Shown here: positions 40,279 to 49,238 of the stretch, piece after piece
Position numbering within the stretch: the first letter of the stretch is position 1
Layout: every line of letters begins with the position of its first letter
Assembly (NCBI RefSeq): GCF_028898945.1
Contig: NZ_CP118607.1
Location: 3,644,001 to 3,708,000, forward strand
Reading direction: 5' to 3'
Length of the DNA: 64,000 nucleotides
DNA from: Pseudomonas sp. PSKL.D1
Lineage (GTDB): Bacteria > Pseudomonadota > Gammaproteobacteria > Pseudomonadales > Pseudomonadaceae
Notes under the pieces: generated by a model
The model's database searches: none
Told to the model about the DNA's origin: nothing
Seen by the model: only the letters and a program-made list of their open reading frames with translations
Made by a program: the position numbers and the translations under genes

Positions 40279-41904
40279 ATGCAGTTACGGAATATGAAGA
40301 TCGGCATTCGCGCTGCCAGCGTATTCGCCCTGTTAGGCACCCTGGTCCTGTTCATGGGCCTGATCGCACTGTACGAAACCCGCCAAATGGACGAAGCCAC
40401 CGATGAAATCCGGGTCACCTGGATGCCAGCCGTGGTCGCCCTGAGCGAGGTCAGCACCAACCTGGGCCGCGCCCGCGCTGTCACCCTGCGGGCAGCACTG
40501 GACGACGACCCCGCTGAACGCCTCCGTAATATCGAGTTGCTCAAAGGCATCAACGAACAACTCAAAAGCGGCCTCAAGGATTACGAAGCAACCATCATTG
40601 CTGCGGATGACCGCGCGCTGTTCACCGCCTTCAACGCCGCCCACCAGCAATACCTCAACCTGCAAGTGGATGTGCTGCAGAACATAGCCGCGGGGCGAAT
40701 GGCCGAGGCCAAACAGCAGATCAGCGGCCCGCTGACCCTGTACGCCGACACCATGATGAAAGCCATGGCGGCATTGATCACTTACAACAGCAACGGCGCC
40801 GAGCAGGCCTCGCAGCGCAGCAGCGATGTGGCCGATGAGGCATTCACGGCCGTCATTGCCTCGTTGCTGGTCATCATGCTGGCGCTGGTGGCGATTGCCA
40901 CGGTGCTCACCCGCAGCATCGTGGTACCGCTGGCCGATGCAGTGACCGTGGCCGAGCGCGTTGCCACCGGCGACCTGACTCAGGACATTCAGGTGGCCGG
41001 GCGCGACGAGCCTGCCCTGCTACTGCGTGCCTTGGGCCGTATGCAGGCCAGCCTGCGCGACACGATCCGCAAGATTGCAGCTTCGTCCGACCAATTGGCC
41101 TCGGCCTCCGAAGAACTGCATACAGTCACCGAAGACACCAGCCGCGGCCTGCACCAGCAGAGCGCGGAAATCGACCAGGCCGCCACCGCCGTCAACCAGA
41201 TGACTGCCGCCGTGGAAGAAGTCGCCAACAACGCGGTGAGCACCGCCGATGCCTCCAAGGGCGCGGACCGTACCACGCGCGATGGACGTGACCAGGTTAA
41301 CCAGGCACTGGCGTCGATCCAGCACCTGGTCGAAGACGTTACCGGCACGTCGGCCGAAATCGAGCAGTTGGCCAGCAACGCCAACGAGATCAGCCGCGTG
41401 CTCGATGTGATCGGCGCAATTGCCGGGCAGACCAACCTGTTGGCGCTTAACGCCGCCATTGAAGCGGCACGGGCCGGCGAGGCAGGCCGCGGGTTTGCCG
41501 TGGTGGCGGACGAGGTACGCGCCCTCGCCCACCGTACCCAGCAGTCGACGGCAGAAATCGAACAGATGATTGCCGGTATCCAGGGCGGCACCGAACGTGC
41601 GGTAACCGCCATGCACAGCAGCCAAGGGCGTGCGACCGGAACGCTGGAAGTCGCGCAGGGCGCCGGGCAGGCACTGGAAGTGATTGCCGAGGCCATTGCC
41701 TCGATCAACCAGCGCAACCTGGTGATTGCCAGCGCATCGGAACAGCAGGCGCAGGTGGCGCGGGAGGTGGACCGCAACCTGGTGAACATTCGCGACCTGG
41801 CGATGCAGACATCGGCGGGGGCCAACCAGACCAGTGCGGCGGCGCAGGATTTGTCGCGGTTGGCGGTGGATCTGAACGGGATGGTGGCACAATTTAAAGT
41901 CTGA
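40279..41904 (+). CDS. methyl-accepting chemotaxis protein
   Basis: A 541-residue chemoreceptor. Membrane helix 1 (about 12-31) and helix 2 (about 190-210) bracket a four-helix-bundle sensor ([33 protein letters not shown]). HAMP follows (about 212-265), then the signalling domain with its highly conserved tip [20 protein letters not shown] and [17 protein letters not shown]. No C-terminal CheR/CheB tether pentapeptide is seen. The ligand is unknown. It is monocistronic, with a terminator upstream and a REP pair downstream. Confidence 0.95.
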   Translation: MQLRNMKIGIRAASVFALLGTLVLFMGLIALYETRQMDEATDEIRVTWMPAVVALSEVSTNLGRARAVTLRAALDDDPAERLRNIELLKGINEQLKSGLKDYEATIIAADDRALFTAFNAAHQQYLNLQVDVLQNIAAGRMAEAKQQISGPLTLYADTMMKAMAALITYNSNGAEQASQRSSDVADEAFTAVIASLLVIMLALVAIATVLTRSIVVPLADAVTVAERVATGDLTQDIQVAGRDEPALLLRALGRMQASLRDTIRKIAASSDQLASASEELHTVTEDTSRGLHQQSAEIDQAATAVNQMTAAVEEVANNAVSTADASKGADRTTRDGRDQVNQALASIQHLVEDVTGTSAEIEQLASNANEISRVLDVIGAIAGQTNLLALNAAIEAARAGEAGRGFAVVADEVRALAHRTQQSTAEIEQMIAGIQGGTERAVTAMHSSQGRATGTLEVAQGAGQALEVIAEAIASINQRNLVIASASEQQAQVAREVDRNLVNIRDLAMQTSAGANQTSAAAQDLSRLAVDLNGMVAQFKV

Positions 41905-41912
41905 AGTGGAAC

Positions 41913-42003
41913 GGGGCCGCTTTGCGGCCCATCGCGGATGACTCCGCTCCTACTCGGCCTTTGTAGGAGCGGACTCATCCGCGATGGGCTGCAAAGCAGC
42001 CCC
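41913..42003. repeat. inverted REP pair
   Basis: GGGGCCGCTTTGCGGCCC...CGCTCCTA and its near-complement TAGGAGCG...GGGCTGC...CAGCCCC form a long hairpin between the chemoreceptor stop and the convergent permease stop. It may end transcription from both sides. Confidence 0.85.
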
Positions 42004-42010
42004 GGCTACC

Positions 42011-43414
42011 TCAATCATTAACCCCCAAACCCCGCACCACCTCCTGCGCCTTGCCGCGGGTAGCCAGGCAATAATAAAGCGGCACGGTCACGATCAACCC
42101 GAACAACCACGACAAGTCTGCCCCTTCGACAATGTTCGAATACGGCCCCACATATAGCGACGTATTGGCAAACGGCAACTGCACCAGAATCCCGCACGCA
42201 TAGGCAATGATCGCGTGGTGGTTGAAGCGCCCGTAAATGCCGCCATCCGCGCGGAAGATCGAGGCGATGTCGTACTGCCCCTTCTTGATCAGGTAGAAGT
42301 CGATCAGGTTGATCGACGCCCACGGCACCAGCACCAGCAACAACGCCAGGATCAGGCCGATGAAGTGGCCGATGAAGTCCGCCGAGGCATTCAGCGCTAC
42401 CATCCCGCATCCCAGCAAAATCACTGACGCCAGCATGACCCGCACCTTGATGCTCGGGGTCCACTGGGCAACGAAGGTCTGGATGGCGGTCACGATAGAC
42501 AGCACCGCACCATACAGGTTGAGCGCGTTGTGGCTGATGATGTTGAGCAGGAACAGCACCATCAGGATCGGGCCCAGCCAGCCGGTGGCCTGCTTGACCG
42601 CATCCATCGCGTCAGTACCGGCCGGCACGCACAGCACCGCCACCGCACCAAAGCTGAAGCACAGGATGGTGCCCAGCGTGGCGCCGAAATACGTGGCCCA
42701 GAACGGCTTGGCAATGCCGACTTCCTTGGGCAGGTAGCGCGAATAGTCGGAAGTGTACGGCGAGAAGCTGATCTGCCAGATGGTGCCCAGCGACACGGTG
42801 GCGATGAAGCCCGAAAGGTTGAATGCGCCTCGGCTGAAGAAGTCGGCCGGCAGGTCCTGGGCGAACATCATGATGAACCCCGCCAGCAAGGCCGAACCCA
42901 TGACCCAAGTACCGATGCGGTTCAGGGTATGAATGAAGCGGTAGCCGATAACGCCGATGGCCGTGGCGCTCAGAGCGCCGATGATGATCGCCGTGGGCAT
43001 TGGCACGCTCGGGGCGATGCCATGGATCGACTTGCCCGCCAGCACGATGTTGGAAATGAAGAAGCCGACGTAGATCAGCGCGGTGAAGAACACGATCAGC
43101 AAGGCGCCATAGCGGCCGAACTGGCCACGACTTTGCACCATTTGTGGAATGCCCAACTGCGGGCCCTGCGCAGAGGCCAGGGCGATGACCACGCCCCCCA
43201 GCAGATGCCCCAGAACGATGGCAATCAACCCCCACAACAGGTTCAGGTTGAACACCTGGACCACCATGGCGCCGGTGACGATGGGCAGTGGCGCGATGTT
43301 GGTGCTGAACCAGAGGGTGAACAGGTCGCGCGCCTTCCCATGGCGCTCGGCAGGCGGAACGTAATCGACCGTGTGGTTCTCGACAAACTGGTGTTGCGAC
43401 GACGGTTGGGACAT
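42011..43414 (-). CDS. NCS1-family permease (CodB/purine-cytosine type)
   Basis: A 467-residue permease with about 12 helices. The NCS1 pattern is clear: ERHGKARDLFTLWFSTNIAPLPI near the start, GAQ-like SAQGPQLGIPQMVQSRGQFGRYGA, and SDYSRYLP in the middle. Family members import cytosine, purines, allantoin, hydantoins, uracil or thiamine, all nitrogen heterocycles. It is divergent from a flavin reductase-monooxygenase unit and has a copy of the TATTATGGTATTCCA site 75-90 bases upstream of its start. It is most likely the uptake step of the neighbouring catabolic cluster. Confidence 0.9.
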   Translation of the reverse strand: MSQPSSQHQFVENHTVDYVPPAERHGKARDLFTLWFSTNIAPLPIVTGAMVVQVFNLNLLWGLIAIVLGHLLGGVVIALASAQGPQLGIPQMVQSRGQFGRYGALLIVFFTALIYVGFFISNIVLAGKSIHGIAPSVPMPTAIIIGALSATAIGVIGYRFIHTLNRIGTWVMGSALLAGFIMMFAQDLPADFFSRGAFNLSGFIATVSLGTIWQISFSPYTSDYSRYLPKEVGIAKPFWATYFGATLGTILCFSFGAVAVLCVPAGTDAMDAVKQATGWLGPILMVLFLLNIISHNALNLYGAVLSIVTAIQTFVAQWTPSIKVRVMLASVILLGCGMVALNASADFIGHFIGLILALLLVLVPWASINLIDFYLIKKGQYDIASIFRADGGIYGRFNHHAIIAYACGILVQLPFANTSLYVGPYSNIVEGADLSWLFGLIVTVPLYYCLATRGKAQEVVRGLGVND

Positions 43415-43488
43415 AGGATTTCAGCTCGAAAGGTCGTTTTTATCTTTGTAAGGAAACCGCATCAAGGCGGCCTCTCAGCTGCGGACCA

Positions 43489-43504
43489 TATTATGGTATT
43501 CCAA
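43489..43504. promoter_or_regulatory. candidate GntR operator 1 (permease side)
   Basis: TATTATGGTATTCCAA differs from the perfect site at 45605 in one of the first 15 bases. The core GGTATTCC is a near-palindrome of the TGGTnnACCA form used by FadR-type GntR regulators. It lies 75-90 bases upstream of the permease start. Confidence 0.65.
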
Positions 43505-43660
43505 ACTTTTGACAACACTGATGCGCCCTGAAAATTCGTAACTGATCCGGTTCAGCAACCCACGTCTGCTCGCCGGACTTTGCTCTAAGCCAATGATCAC
43601 GCGGCTTTTAGCCATTCATCGTGAATTTGGGGCTTTGCAAAATTCCACTTGCAAATCGAG

Positions 43661-43682
43661 TATTACGGTATACCATCAGACA
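43661..43682. promoter_or_regulatory. candidate GntR operator 2 (monooxygenase unit)
   Basis: TATTACGGTATACCATCAGACA is identical to the site at 45605-45626 in 21 of 22 bases. The core GGTATACC is a perfect palindrome. It lies about 50 bases upstream of the first flavin reductase start, where a bound repressor would overlap the promoter or early transcript. Confidence 0.75.
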
Positions 43683-43732
43683 CATCAACGATAAAAACCG
43701 CGGCCCACCGCAGCCCCTTCGAGGTACACGCC

Positions 43733-44218
43733 ATGATCGACGCAACCGTCTACAAGAACGTCCTGGGCTCCTTCCCGTCCGGCGTCACGGTCATCACTAC
43801 CCTGGACGACGACGGCTCGATCGTCGGCCTCACTGCCAGTGCTTTCTCTTCTTTGTCGATGGACCCGCCGCTGGTGCTGTTCTGCCCCAACTACAGCTCC
43901 GACTCCTATCCTGTATTGATCAAGAACAAACGCTTTGCCATTCACCTGCTCTCGGGTGAACAACAAGCCGAAGCCTACGCCTTTGCCAAAAAAGGCAAGG
44001 ACAAGGCCGCTGGCATCGAGTGGACGCTGAGCGAACTGGGTAATCCGATCCTGGCCGGTGCCACCGCCGTGATCGAATGCGAACTGTGGCGCGAGTATGA
44101 AGGTGGCGACCACGCCATCATGGTCGGCAAGGTGCACAACCTGATCGTGCCGCAAGAAGCGCCCCGCCCGATGGTTTATTGCCGCGGCAAGATGGCCAGC
44201 CTGCCCGCCTTCGCCTGA
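43733..44218 (+). CDS. flavin reductase (FMN-binding split-barrel), copy 1
   Basis: A 161-residue flavin reductase of the HpaC/RutF/NtaB type that supplies reduced flavin to a partner monooxygenase. The family motif SFPSGVTVITTLDDDG leads into GLTASAFSSLSMDPPLVLFC, and the GDHAIMVGKV segment is near the C-terminus. It is about 70 percent identical, by hand alignment, to the second copy at 48647. It sits 66 bp before the luciferase-like monooxygenase, its obvious partner. Confidence 0.92.
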   Translation: MIDATVYKNVLGSFPSGVTVITTLDDDGSIVGLTASAFSSLSMDPPLVLFCPNYSSDSYPVLIKNKRFAIHLLSGEQQAEAYAFAKKGKDKAAGIEWTLSELGNPILAGATAVIECELWREYEGGDHAIMVGKVHNLIVPQEAPRPMVYCRGKMASLPAFA

Positions 44219-44284
44219 CGCGCCCCGCCTAATTACTGACGCCTGGCGCACCAGGCGAGACTTTCAAGCTCCGAGGAAAGCCCC

Positions 44285-45328
44285 ATGAAATTTTCGTTGT
44301 TCGTGCACATGGAACGTTGGGATGAACAGGTCAGCCACCGCCAGCTGTTCGAAGACCTGACCGAACTGACCCTGATGGCCGAAAACGGCGGTTTCAGCAC
44401 CGTGTGGATCGGCGAACACCACGCCATGGAATACACCATTTCGCCCAGCCCGATGCCGCTGCTGGCCTACCTGGCTGCCCGCACCGACAAAATCCGCCTG
44501 GGTGCCGGGACCATCATCGCGCCGTTCTGGAACCCGATCCGCGTGGCCGGCGAATGCGCCCTGCTGGATGTGATCAGCAACGGGCGCATGGAGGTAGGCC
44601 TGGCCCGTGGCGCCTACCAGTTCGAATTCGACCGCATGGCCAACGGCATGCCGGCCACCGACGGTGGCAAGGCGCTGCGGGAAATGGTCCCGGCGGTGCG
44701 CAAGCTGTGGGAAGGCGACTACGCCCATGAAGGTGAAGTCTACAAATTCCCGACTTCCACCAGCGTGCCCAAGCCGGTACAGCAAGGCATGCCTCCAATG
44801 TGGATCGCTGCCCGTGACCCCGACTCGCACAATTTTGCGGTCAAGAACGGCTGCAACGTGATGGTCACCCCATTGATGAAGGGTGATGAGGAAGTGCTGG
44901 ACCTGAAGAACAAATTCCAGGCGGCGCTAGACAACAACCCGGACGTGCCGCGCCCGCAACTGATGGTGCTGCGCCACACCCACGTGCACAGCCCGGCCGA
45001 GCCGGAAGGCTGGAAGGTAGGCGCCGAAGCCATCTCGCGCTTCTACCGCACCTTTGATGCCTGGTTCGGCAACAAGACCACGCCGGTCAACGGCTTCCTG
45101 GCGCCAAGCCCCGAGTCGAAGTTTGCCGAGGTGCCGGCATTTGCCCTGGACAACATCCGCAAGAACACCATGATCGGCACGCCTGAAGAAATCATCGCGC
45201 GCATCAAGTACTACCAGGAACTGGGCGTCGACGAGTTCAGCTTCTGGTGTGACAACAGCTTGCCGCATGCCGAGAAGAAGAAGTCGCTTGAGCTGTTTAT
45301 CAAGGAAGTGGTACCGGCGTTTACCTGA
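44285..45328 (+). CDS. luciferase-like flavin-dependent monooxygenase
   Basis: A 347-residue member of the bacterial luciferase-like (LLM) family, the oxygenase half of a two-component FMN system. The TIM-barrel motifs are clear: STVWIGEHHAMEY (about 38-50), IRLGAGTIIAPFWNPIRVAGE (about 70-90), GRMEVGLARGAYQFEF and MIGTPEEIIARIKYY near the end. Members oxidise pyrimidines (RutA), nitrilotriacetate, pyridines and alkanesulfonates. With an NCS1 importer beside it, a nitrogen heterocycle is the best guess. An AGGAAAG site precedes the ATG, and a very strong terminator follows at 45360. Confidence 0.92.
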   Translation: MKFSLFVHMERWDEQVSHRQLFEDLTELTLMAENGGFSTVWIGEHHAMEYTISPSPMPLLAYLAARTDKIRLGAGTIIAPFWNPIRVAGECALLDVISNGRMEVGLARGAYQFEFDRMANGMPATDGGKALREMVPAVRKLWEGDYAHEGEVYKFPTSTSVPKPVQQGMPPMWIAARDPDSHNFAVKNGCNVMVTPLMKGDEEVLDLKNKFQAALDNNPDVPRPQLMVLRHTHVHSPAEPEGWKVGAEAISRFYRTFDAWFGNKTTPVNGFLAPSPESKFAEVPAFALDNIRKNTMIGTPEEIIARIKYYQELGVDEFSFWCDNSLPHAEKKKSLELFIKEVVPAFT

Positions 45329-45359
45329 ATTCCCATTGCCTGAAATCGTTGCGGGATGA

Positions 45360-45407
45360 GCCCGCTCCCGGGGGGCCTGCATTCCCCCCGTGAGCGGGCG
45401 TTTTTTT
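45360..45407 (+). terminator. strong rho-independent terminator after the monooxygenase gene
   Basis: GCCCGCTC-CC-GGGGGG pairs with CCCCCC-GT-GAGCGGGC across an 8-base loop, giving about 14 paired bases with a small internal loop, then GTTTTTTT. Confidence 0.9.
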
Positions 45408-45443
45408 GGCGCGTCGGAAGATTTGCGGCGCCGATGAAATCGA

Positions 45444-45546
45444 GCGCCGCGTTGCGCCGCATCGCGGCTGAAGCCGCTCCTACATTTTTTGCAACGTGCC
45501 ATGCCTGTAGGAGCGGCTTCAGCCGCGATGTGCCGCAACGCGGCGC
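45444..45546. repeat. inverted REP pair
   Basis: GCGCCGCGTTGCGCCGCATCGCGG...CTCCTACA and its inverse (TGTAGGAG...CCGCGATG...CAACGCGGCGC) are separated by a 21-base spacer. The outer arms GCGCCGCGTTG and CAACGCGGCGC are also exact complements. Confidence 0.85.
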
Positions 45547-45604
45547 CCTATCAACCTTTCGTCCCCCCGCAAGAGAATTTTCCACCCCCCTCTTGCACAA
45601 CAAA

Positions 45605-45626
45605 TATTATGGTATACCATCAGACA
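45605..45626. promoter_or_regulatory. candidate GntR operator 3 (second unit)
   Basis: TATTATGGTATACCATCAGACA contains the perfect 12-base palindrome ATGGTATACCAT (45609-45620). It lies 34 bases upstream of the DUF1185 gene start and repeats the site at 43661 with one change. Confidence 0.78.
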
Positions 45627-45659
45627 ACAAGAGCTGATAACCCTCACCAGGAGCCACCC

Positions 45660-46256
45660 ATGAGTTTCGAAATCCGCAAGATCGTCACCTACTCCGAAGA
45701 GACCCGCATCGAAGGCGGCAAGGCCACCGACAAGCCGGTGACCATGGTCGGCCTGGCCGTGGTGATCAAGAACCCGTGGGCCGGTCGCGGTTTCGTTGAA
45801 GATCTGAAGCCGGAAATCCGCGCCAACTGCTCCGAGCTGGGCGCACTGATGGTCGAGCGCCTGACCGCCGCCATCGGCGGTGCCGACAAGATCGAAGCCT
45901 ATGGCAAGGCGGCCGTGGTCGGCGCCGACGGTGAAATCGAACACGCCTCCGCCGTGATCCACACCCTGCGCTTCGGTAACCACTACCGCGAAGCAGTCAA
46001 GGCCAAGAGCTACCTGAGCTTCACCAACAAGCGCGGTGGCCCGGGCACTTCGATCCAGATCCCGATGATGCAGAAGGACGACGAAGGCCTGCGCTCGCAC
46101 TACATCACCCTGGAAATGCAGATCGAAGACGCCCCGCGTGCCGACGAAATCGTGGTAGTGCTGGGCGCCGCAGACGGTGGCCGCCTGCACCCACGCATCG
46201 GTAACCGCTACATCGACCTGGAAGAACTGGCTGCCGAAAAAGCCAACGCTCAATAA
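45660..46256 (+). CDS. DUF1185 (amino acid synthesis) family protein
   Basis: A 198-residue soluble protein of the family labelled amino acid synthesis (DUF1185), whose reaction is not known to me. Conserved-looking parts are IRKIVTYSEETRIEGG, VVIKNPWAGRGFVEDL, GKAAVVGADGEIEHASAVIHTL and GAADGGRLHPRIGNRY. The ATG at 45660 has CAGGAG upstream. First gene of the second unit, 65 bp before the alpha/beta hydrolase. Its fixed place among catabolic enzymes suggests an enzymatic rather than biosynthetic role. Confidence 0.85.
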   Translation: MSFEIRKIVTYSEETRIEGGKATDKPVTMVGLAVVIKNPWAGRGFVEDLKPEIRANCSELGALMVERLTAAIGGADKIEAYGKAAVVGADGEIEHASAVIHTLRFGNHYREAVKAKSYLSFTNKRGGPGTSIQIPMMQKDDEGLRSHYITLEMQIEDAPRADEIVVVLGAADGGRLHPRIGNRYIDLEELAAEKANAQ

Positions 46257-46321
46257 CAACAACCAGACGGGCCGGGGCGTTGCGTGCAAGCGCCACGCCC
46301 GACCTTCAAGGAGCGCCCTCC

Positions 46322-47155
46322 ATGATTCAGCCTGTCGCTGAACGTACACCGGCCGGTACCAGCTACCTGGACCAAGGCCAGGGCCAACCTGTGGTACTGA
46401 TCCACGGCGTGGGCCTGAACAAGGAAATGTGGGGCGGGCAGTTCGTGGGCCTGGCCAACGACTACCGCGTCATCGCCTACGACATGCTCGGCCACGGCCA
46501 GAGCGCCCTGCCCGCTGCCGACATCGGCCTGGAAGGCTACGCCGCCCAGCTCGCCGAACTGCTCGACCACCTGCAAATCCCGCAAGCCACCGTGATCGGC
46601 TTCTCCATGGGTGGCCTTGTGGCACGCGCGTTTGCCCTGCATTACCCGCAGCGCCTTGCCGCACTGGTGGTGCTCAACAGCGTGTTCAACCGCACACCGG
46701 AGCAAAGCGCAGGCGTGATTGCCCGTGCCGCCCAGGCAGCCCAGCTCGGCCCCGACGCCAACGTCGACGCCGCGCTCGATCGCTGGTTCAGCCGTGAATA
46801 CAAAGCTGCCAACCCGGCGCAGGTCGCCGCGATTCGCCAAGTGCTGGCCGGTAACGACCCGCAGGGCTACCACACCACGTATGCCCTGTTCGCCACCCAG
46901 GACATGTACCGCGCCGGTGACCTGGGCAGCATCCAGGTGCCGACGCTGATCGCCACTGGCGAACTCGACGCCGGATCCACCCCGGCCATGACCCGCCAAC
47001 TCGCTGCCAGCATCCCTGGCGCGCAATGCGTGGTGCTGGCCGAGCAACGGCATATGATGCCGGTAGAAGCACCGCGCGAAGTCAACAAAATGCTGCTGGA
47101 CTTTCTCGCGCACGCCCGCACCCTCACCGAATCCGCCAAGGGGATTGTTGCATGA
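46322..47155 (+). CDS. alpha/beta hydrolase
   Basis: A 277-residue hydrolase. The oxyanion region LIHGVGLNKEMW, nucleophile elbow GFSMGG (Ser near residue 97), acid residue in ATGELDAGSTP and catalytic His in AEQRHMMPVEAP are all present. It resembles the enol-lactone hydrolase/RutD branch. In the cluster it could hydrolyse the amide, lactone or formyl product of the monooxygenase. It overlaps the aldehyde dehydrogenase gene by four bases. Confidence 0.92.
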   Translation: MIQPVAERTPAGTSYLDQGQGQPVVLIHGVGLNKEMWGGQFVGLANDYRVIAYDMLGHGQSALPAADIGLEGYAAQLAELLDHLQIPQATVIGFSMGGLVARAFALHYPQRLAALVVLNSVFNRTPEQSAGVIARAAQAAQLGPDANVDAALDRWFSREYKAANPAQVAAIRQVLAGNDPQGYHTTYALFATQDMYRAGDLGSIQVPTLIATGELDAGSTPAMTRQLAASIPGAQCVVLAEQRHMMPVEAPREVNKMLLDFLAHARTLTESAKGIVA

Positions 47156-48633
47156 CCCTCGTTCGTTTCCAGATGTGCATCGACGGCCAATGGCGCGATG
47201 CCCAGAGCGGCAAGACCTTCGACAGCCTCGACCCGGCCACCGCCAAGGCCTGGGCGCAACTGCCCGACGCCGATGAGGCCGATGTCGAACTGGCCGTACA
47301 GGCGGCCCAGCGCGCCTTCGACAGCAAGGCATGGCGCGGCCTGACCGCCACTGCCCGGGGCAAGCTGCTGCGCCGCCTCGGTGACCTGATCGCCGACAAC
47401 AAGGAACACCTGGCCCAGCTCGAAAGCCGCGACAACGGCAAGCTGATCCGCGAGACCCGTGGCCAGGTGGGCTACTTGCCAGAATTCTTCCACTACACCG
47501 CGGGCCTGGCCGACAAGCTCGAAGGCGGCACCCTGCCGCTGGACAAGCCCGACCTGTTCGCCTACACCGTGCACGAGCCCATCGGCGTGGTGGCCGGGAT
47601 CATCCCGTGGAACAGCCCGCTGTACCTCACCGCCATCAAGCTGGCACCTGCACTGGCGGCTGGCAACACCATCGTGCTCAAGCCGTCCGAGCATGCCTCG
47701 GCAACCATTCTTGAGCTGGCCCGCCTGGCCCTGGAAGCTGGCTTCCCGGCCGGTGTGGTCAACGTGGTCACAGGCTTTGGCCCGAGCACCGGCGCGGCGC
47801 TGACCCGCCACCCGCTGGTGCGCAAGATCGCCTTCACCGGCGGCGCCGCCACTGCCCGCCATGTGGTGCGCAGCAGCGCCGAGAACTTCGCCAAGCTGTC
47901 GCTGGAGCTGGGTGGCAAGTCGCCGAACATCATCTTCGCCGACGCCGATCTGGACAGCGCCATCAACGGCGCCGTGGCCGGCATTTATGCCGCCTCCGGG
48001 CAAAGCTGCGTGGCCGGCTCGCGCCTGCTGGTCCAGGACGAGATCTTCGACGAATTCGTCGAACGCCTGATTGCCCGTGCCAAGCGCATCCGCATCGGTA
48101 ACCCGCAAGATGACGCCAGCGAAATGGGCCCGATGGCCACCGCGCAGCAACTGGCCGTGGTCGAAGGCCTGGTGGCTGCTGCCAAGGCTGAAGGTGCCAA
48201 GCTGCACATGGGCGGCAAGCGTGCCGAGGTTGAAGGTGAAGGCTGGTTCTACGAGCCGACGCTGTTCGAATGCGACAGCAACTCGATGACCATCATGCAG
48301 GAAGAAGTGTTTGGCCCGGTCGCCGCGGTGATCCGCTTCAAGACCGAAGACGAAGCCCTGGCCATCGCCAACGACTCGCAGTTCGGCCTGGCTGCCGGCA
48401 TCTGGACCCGCGACCTGGGCCGTGCCCACCGCCTGGCCCGCGACGTGCGCTCCGGCATCATCTGGGTCAACACCTACCGCGCCGTGTCGGCCATGGCGCC
48501 GATCGGTGGCTTCAAGAACAGCGGCTATGGCCGCGAGAGCGGCATCGATTCGGTGCTGGCCTATACCGAGCTGAAGACCGTGTGGATCAACCTGTCCACC
48601 GCGCCGATGCCCGACCCGTTCGTGATGCGCTGA
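47152..48633 (+). CDS. NAD(P)-dependent aldehyde dehydrogenase
   Basis: A 493-residue aldehyde dehydrogenase. The catalytic Glu in LELGGKSPN (near 258) and Cys in SGQSCVAGSR (near 292) are present, as are GVVAGIIPWNSP and the cofactor motif FTGGAATAR. Length is standard. Coupled by a four-base overlap to the hydrolase, it probably oxidises the aldehyde or semialdehyde released from the opened ring to an acid. The FTGG in place of FTGS next to the cofactor occurs in some subfamilies. Confidence 0.94.
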   Translation: MTLVRFQMCIDGQWRDAQSGKTFDSLDPATAKAWAQLPDADEADVELAVQAAQRAFDSKAWRGLTATARGKLLRRLGDLIADNKEHLAQLESRDNGKLIRETRGQVGYLPEFFHYTAGLADKLEGGTLPLDKPDLFAYTVHEPIGVVAGIIPWNSPLYLTAIKLAPALAAGNTIVLKPSEHASATILELARLALEAGFPAGVVNVVTGFGPSTGAALTRHPLVRKIAFTGGAATARHVVRSSAENFAKLSLELGGKSPNIIFADADLDSAINGAVAGIYAASGQSCVAGSRLLVQDEIFDEFVERLIARAKRIRIGNPQDDASEMGPMATAQQLAVVEGLVAAAKAEGAKLHMGGKRAEVEGEGWFYEPTLFECDSNSMTIMQEEVFGPVAAVIRFKTEDEALAIANDSQFGLAAGIWTRDLGRAHRLARDVRSGIIWVNTYRAVSAMAPIGGFKNSGYGRESGIDSVLAYTELKTVWINLSTAPMPDPFVMR

Positions 48634-48646
48634 GAGGTAACACGAG

Positions 48647-49132
48647 ATGATCGAACCTGGCATCTACAAAGACGTGATGGGCTCGTTCCCATCCGGCGTC
48701 ACCGTGGTCACCACCCTGGACGCCGACGGCGGCATCGTCGGCATCACCGCCAGCGCGTTCAGCGCGCTGTCGATCGACCCGGCGCTGGTGCTGTTCTGCC
48801 CCAACTACGCCTCCGATACCTACCCGATCCTGCGCGACAGCAAGCAGTTCGCCATCCACTTGCTGTCCGCCGACCAGACCGCCGAGGCCTATGCCTTTGC
48901 CGGCAAGGGTAAAGACAAGGCCAAAGGCATCGACTGGCACTTGAGCGAGCTGGGCAACCCGTTGCTGGCCAAGGCCACGGCGATCATCGAGTGCGAACTG
49001 TGGCGCGAGTATGACGGTGGTGATCATGCGATCATCGTCGGGGCGGTGAAGAACCTGGTGCTGCCCGAGCAGCCGGTGACGCCTATGGTGTATCACAAGG
49101 GCAAGCTGGGGGCGTTGCCGCCTTTGGGTTGA
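48647..49132 (+). CDS. flavin reductase (FMN-binding split-barrel), copy 2
   Basis: A 161-residue flavin reductase with SFPSGVTVVTTLDADG, GITASAFSALSIDPALVLFC and GDHAIIVGAV. It has the same length as the copy at 43733 and is about 70 percent identical by hand alignment, so the pair arose by duplication. It begins 13 bp after the dehydrogenase gene. Only one flavin monooxygenase is visible in the cluster, so the need for two reductases is unexplained. Confidence 0.92.
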   Translation: MIEPGIYKDVMGSFPSGVTVVTTLDADGGIVGITASAFSALSIDPALVLFCPNYASDTYPILRDSKQFAIHLLSADQTAEAYAFAGKGKDKAKGIDWHLSELGNPLLAKATAIIECELWREYDGGDHAIIVGAVKNLVLPEQPVTPMVYHKGKLGALPPLG

Positions 49133-49238
49133 TGATTGAGATTTTGGGGCCGCTGCGCGACCCCAGATTCCTGTTTTAGGGGGCCGCGCCACCCCTCACC
49201 CTCGGTTGCGGCCCCTGTTTTAATTTGGAGTACTGCCC

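Larger units (their letters stand above)
43415..43732. other. 318-bp divergent promoter region of the catabolic cluster
   Basis: This region separates the NCS1 permease from the first flavin reductase. It holds two copies of the GntR-type site (43489-43503 and 43661-43675), one near each gene, and an AT-richer centre. I see no further gene in it. Confidence 0.7.
45329..45659. other. 331-bp region: terminator, REP pair and promoter
   Basis: From left to right it holds a strong terminator (45360-45407), an inverted REP pair (45444-45546) and a GntR-type operator (45605-45626). It splits the cluster into two transcription units under the same operator sequence. No gene is seen. Confidence 0.8.

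Noticed and set aside
46867..48663. 598-codon open frame on the minus strand
   Set aside because: It is antisense to the aldehyde dehydrogenase, whose catalytic motifs are complete on the plus strand.
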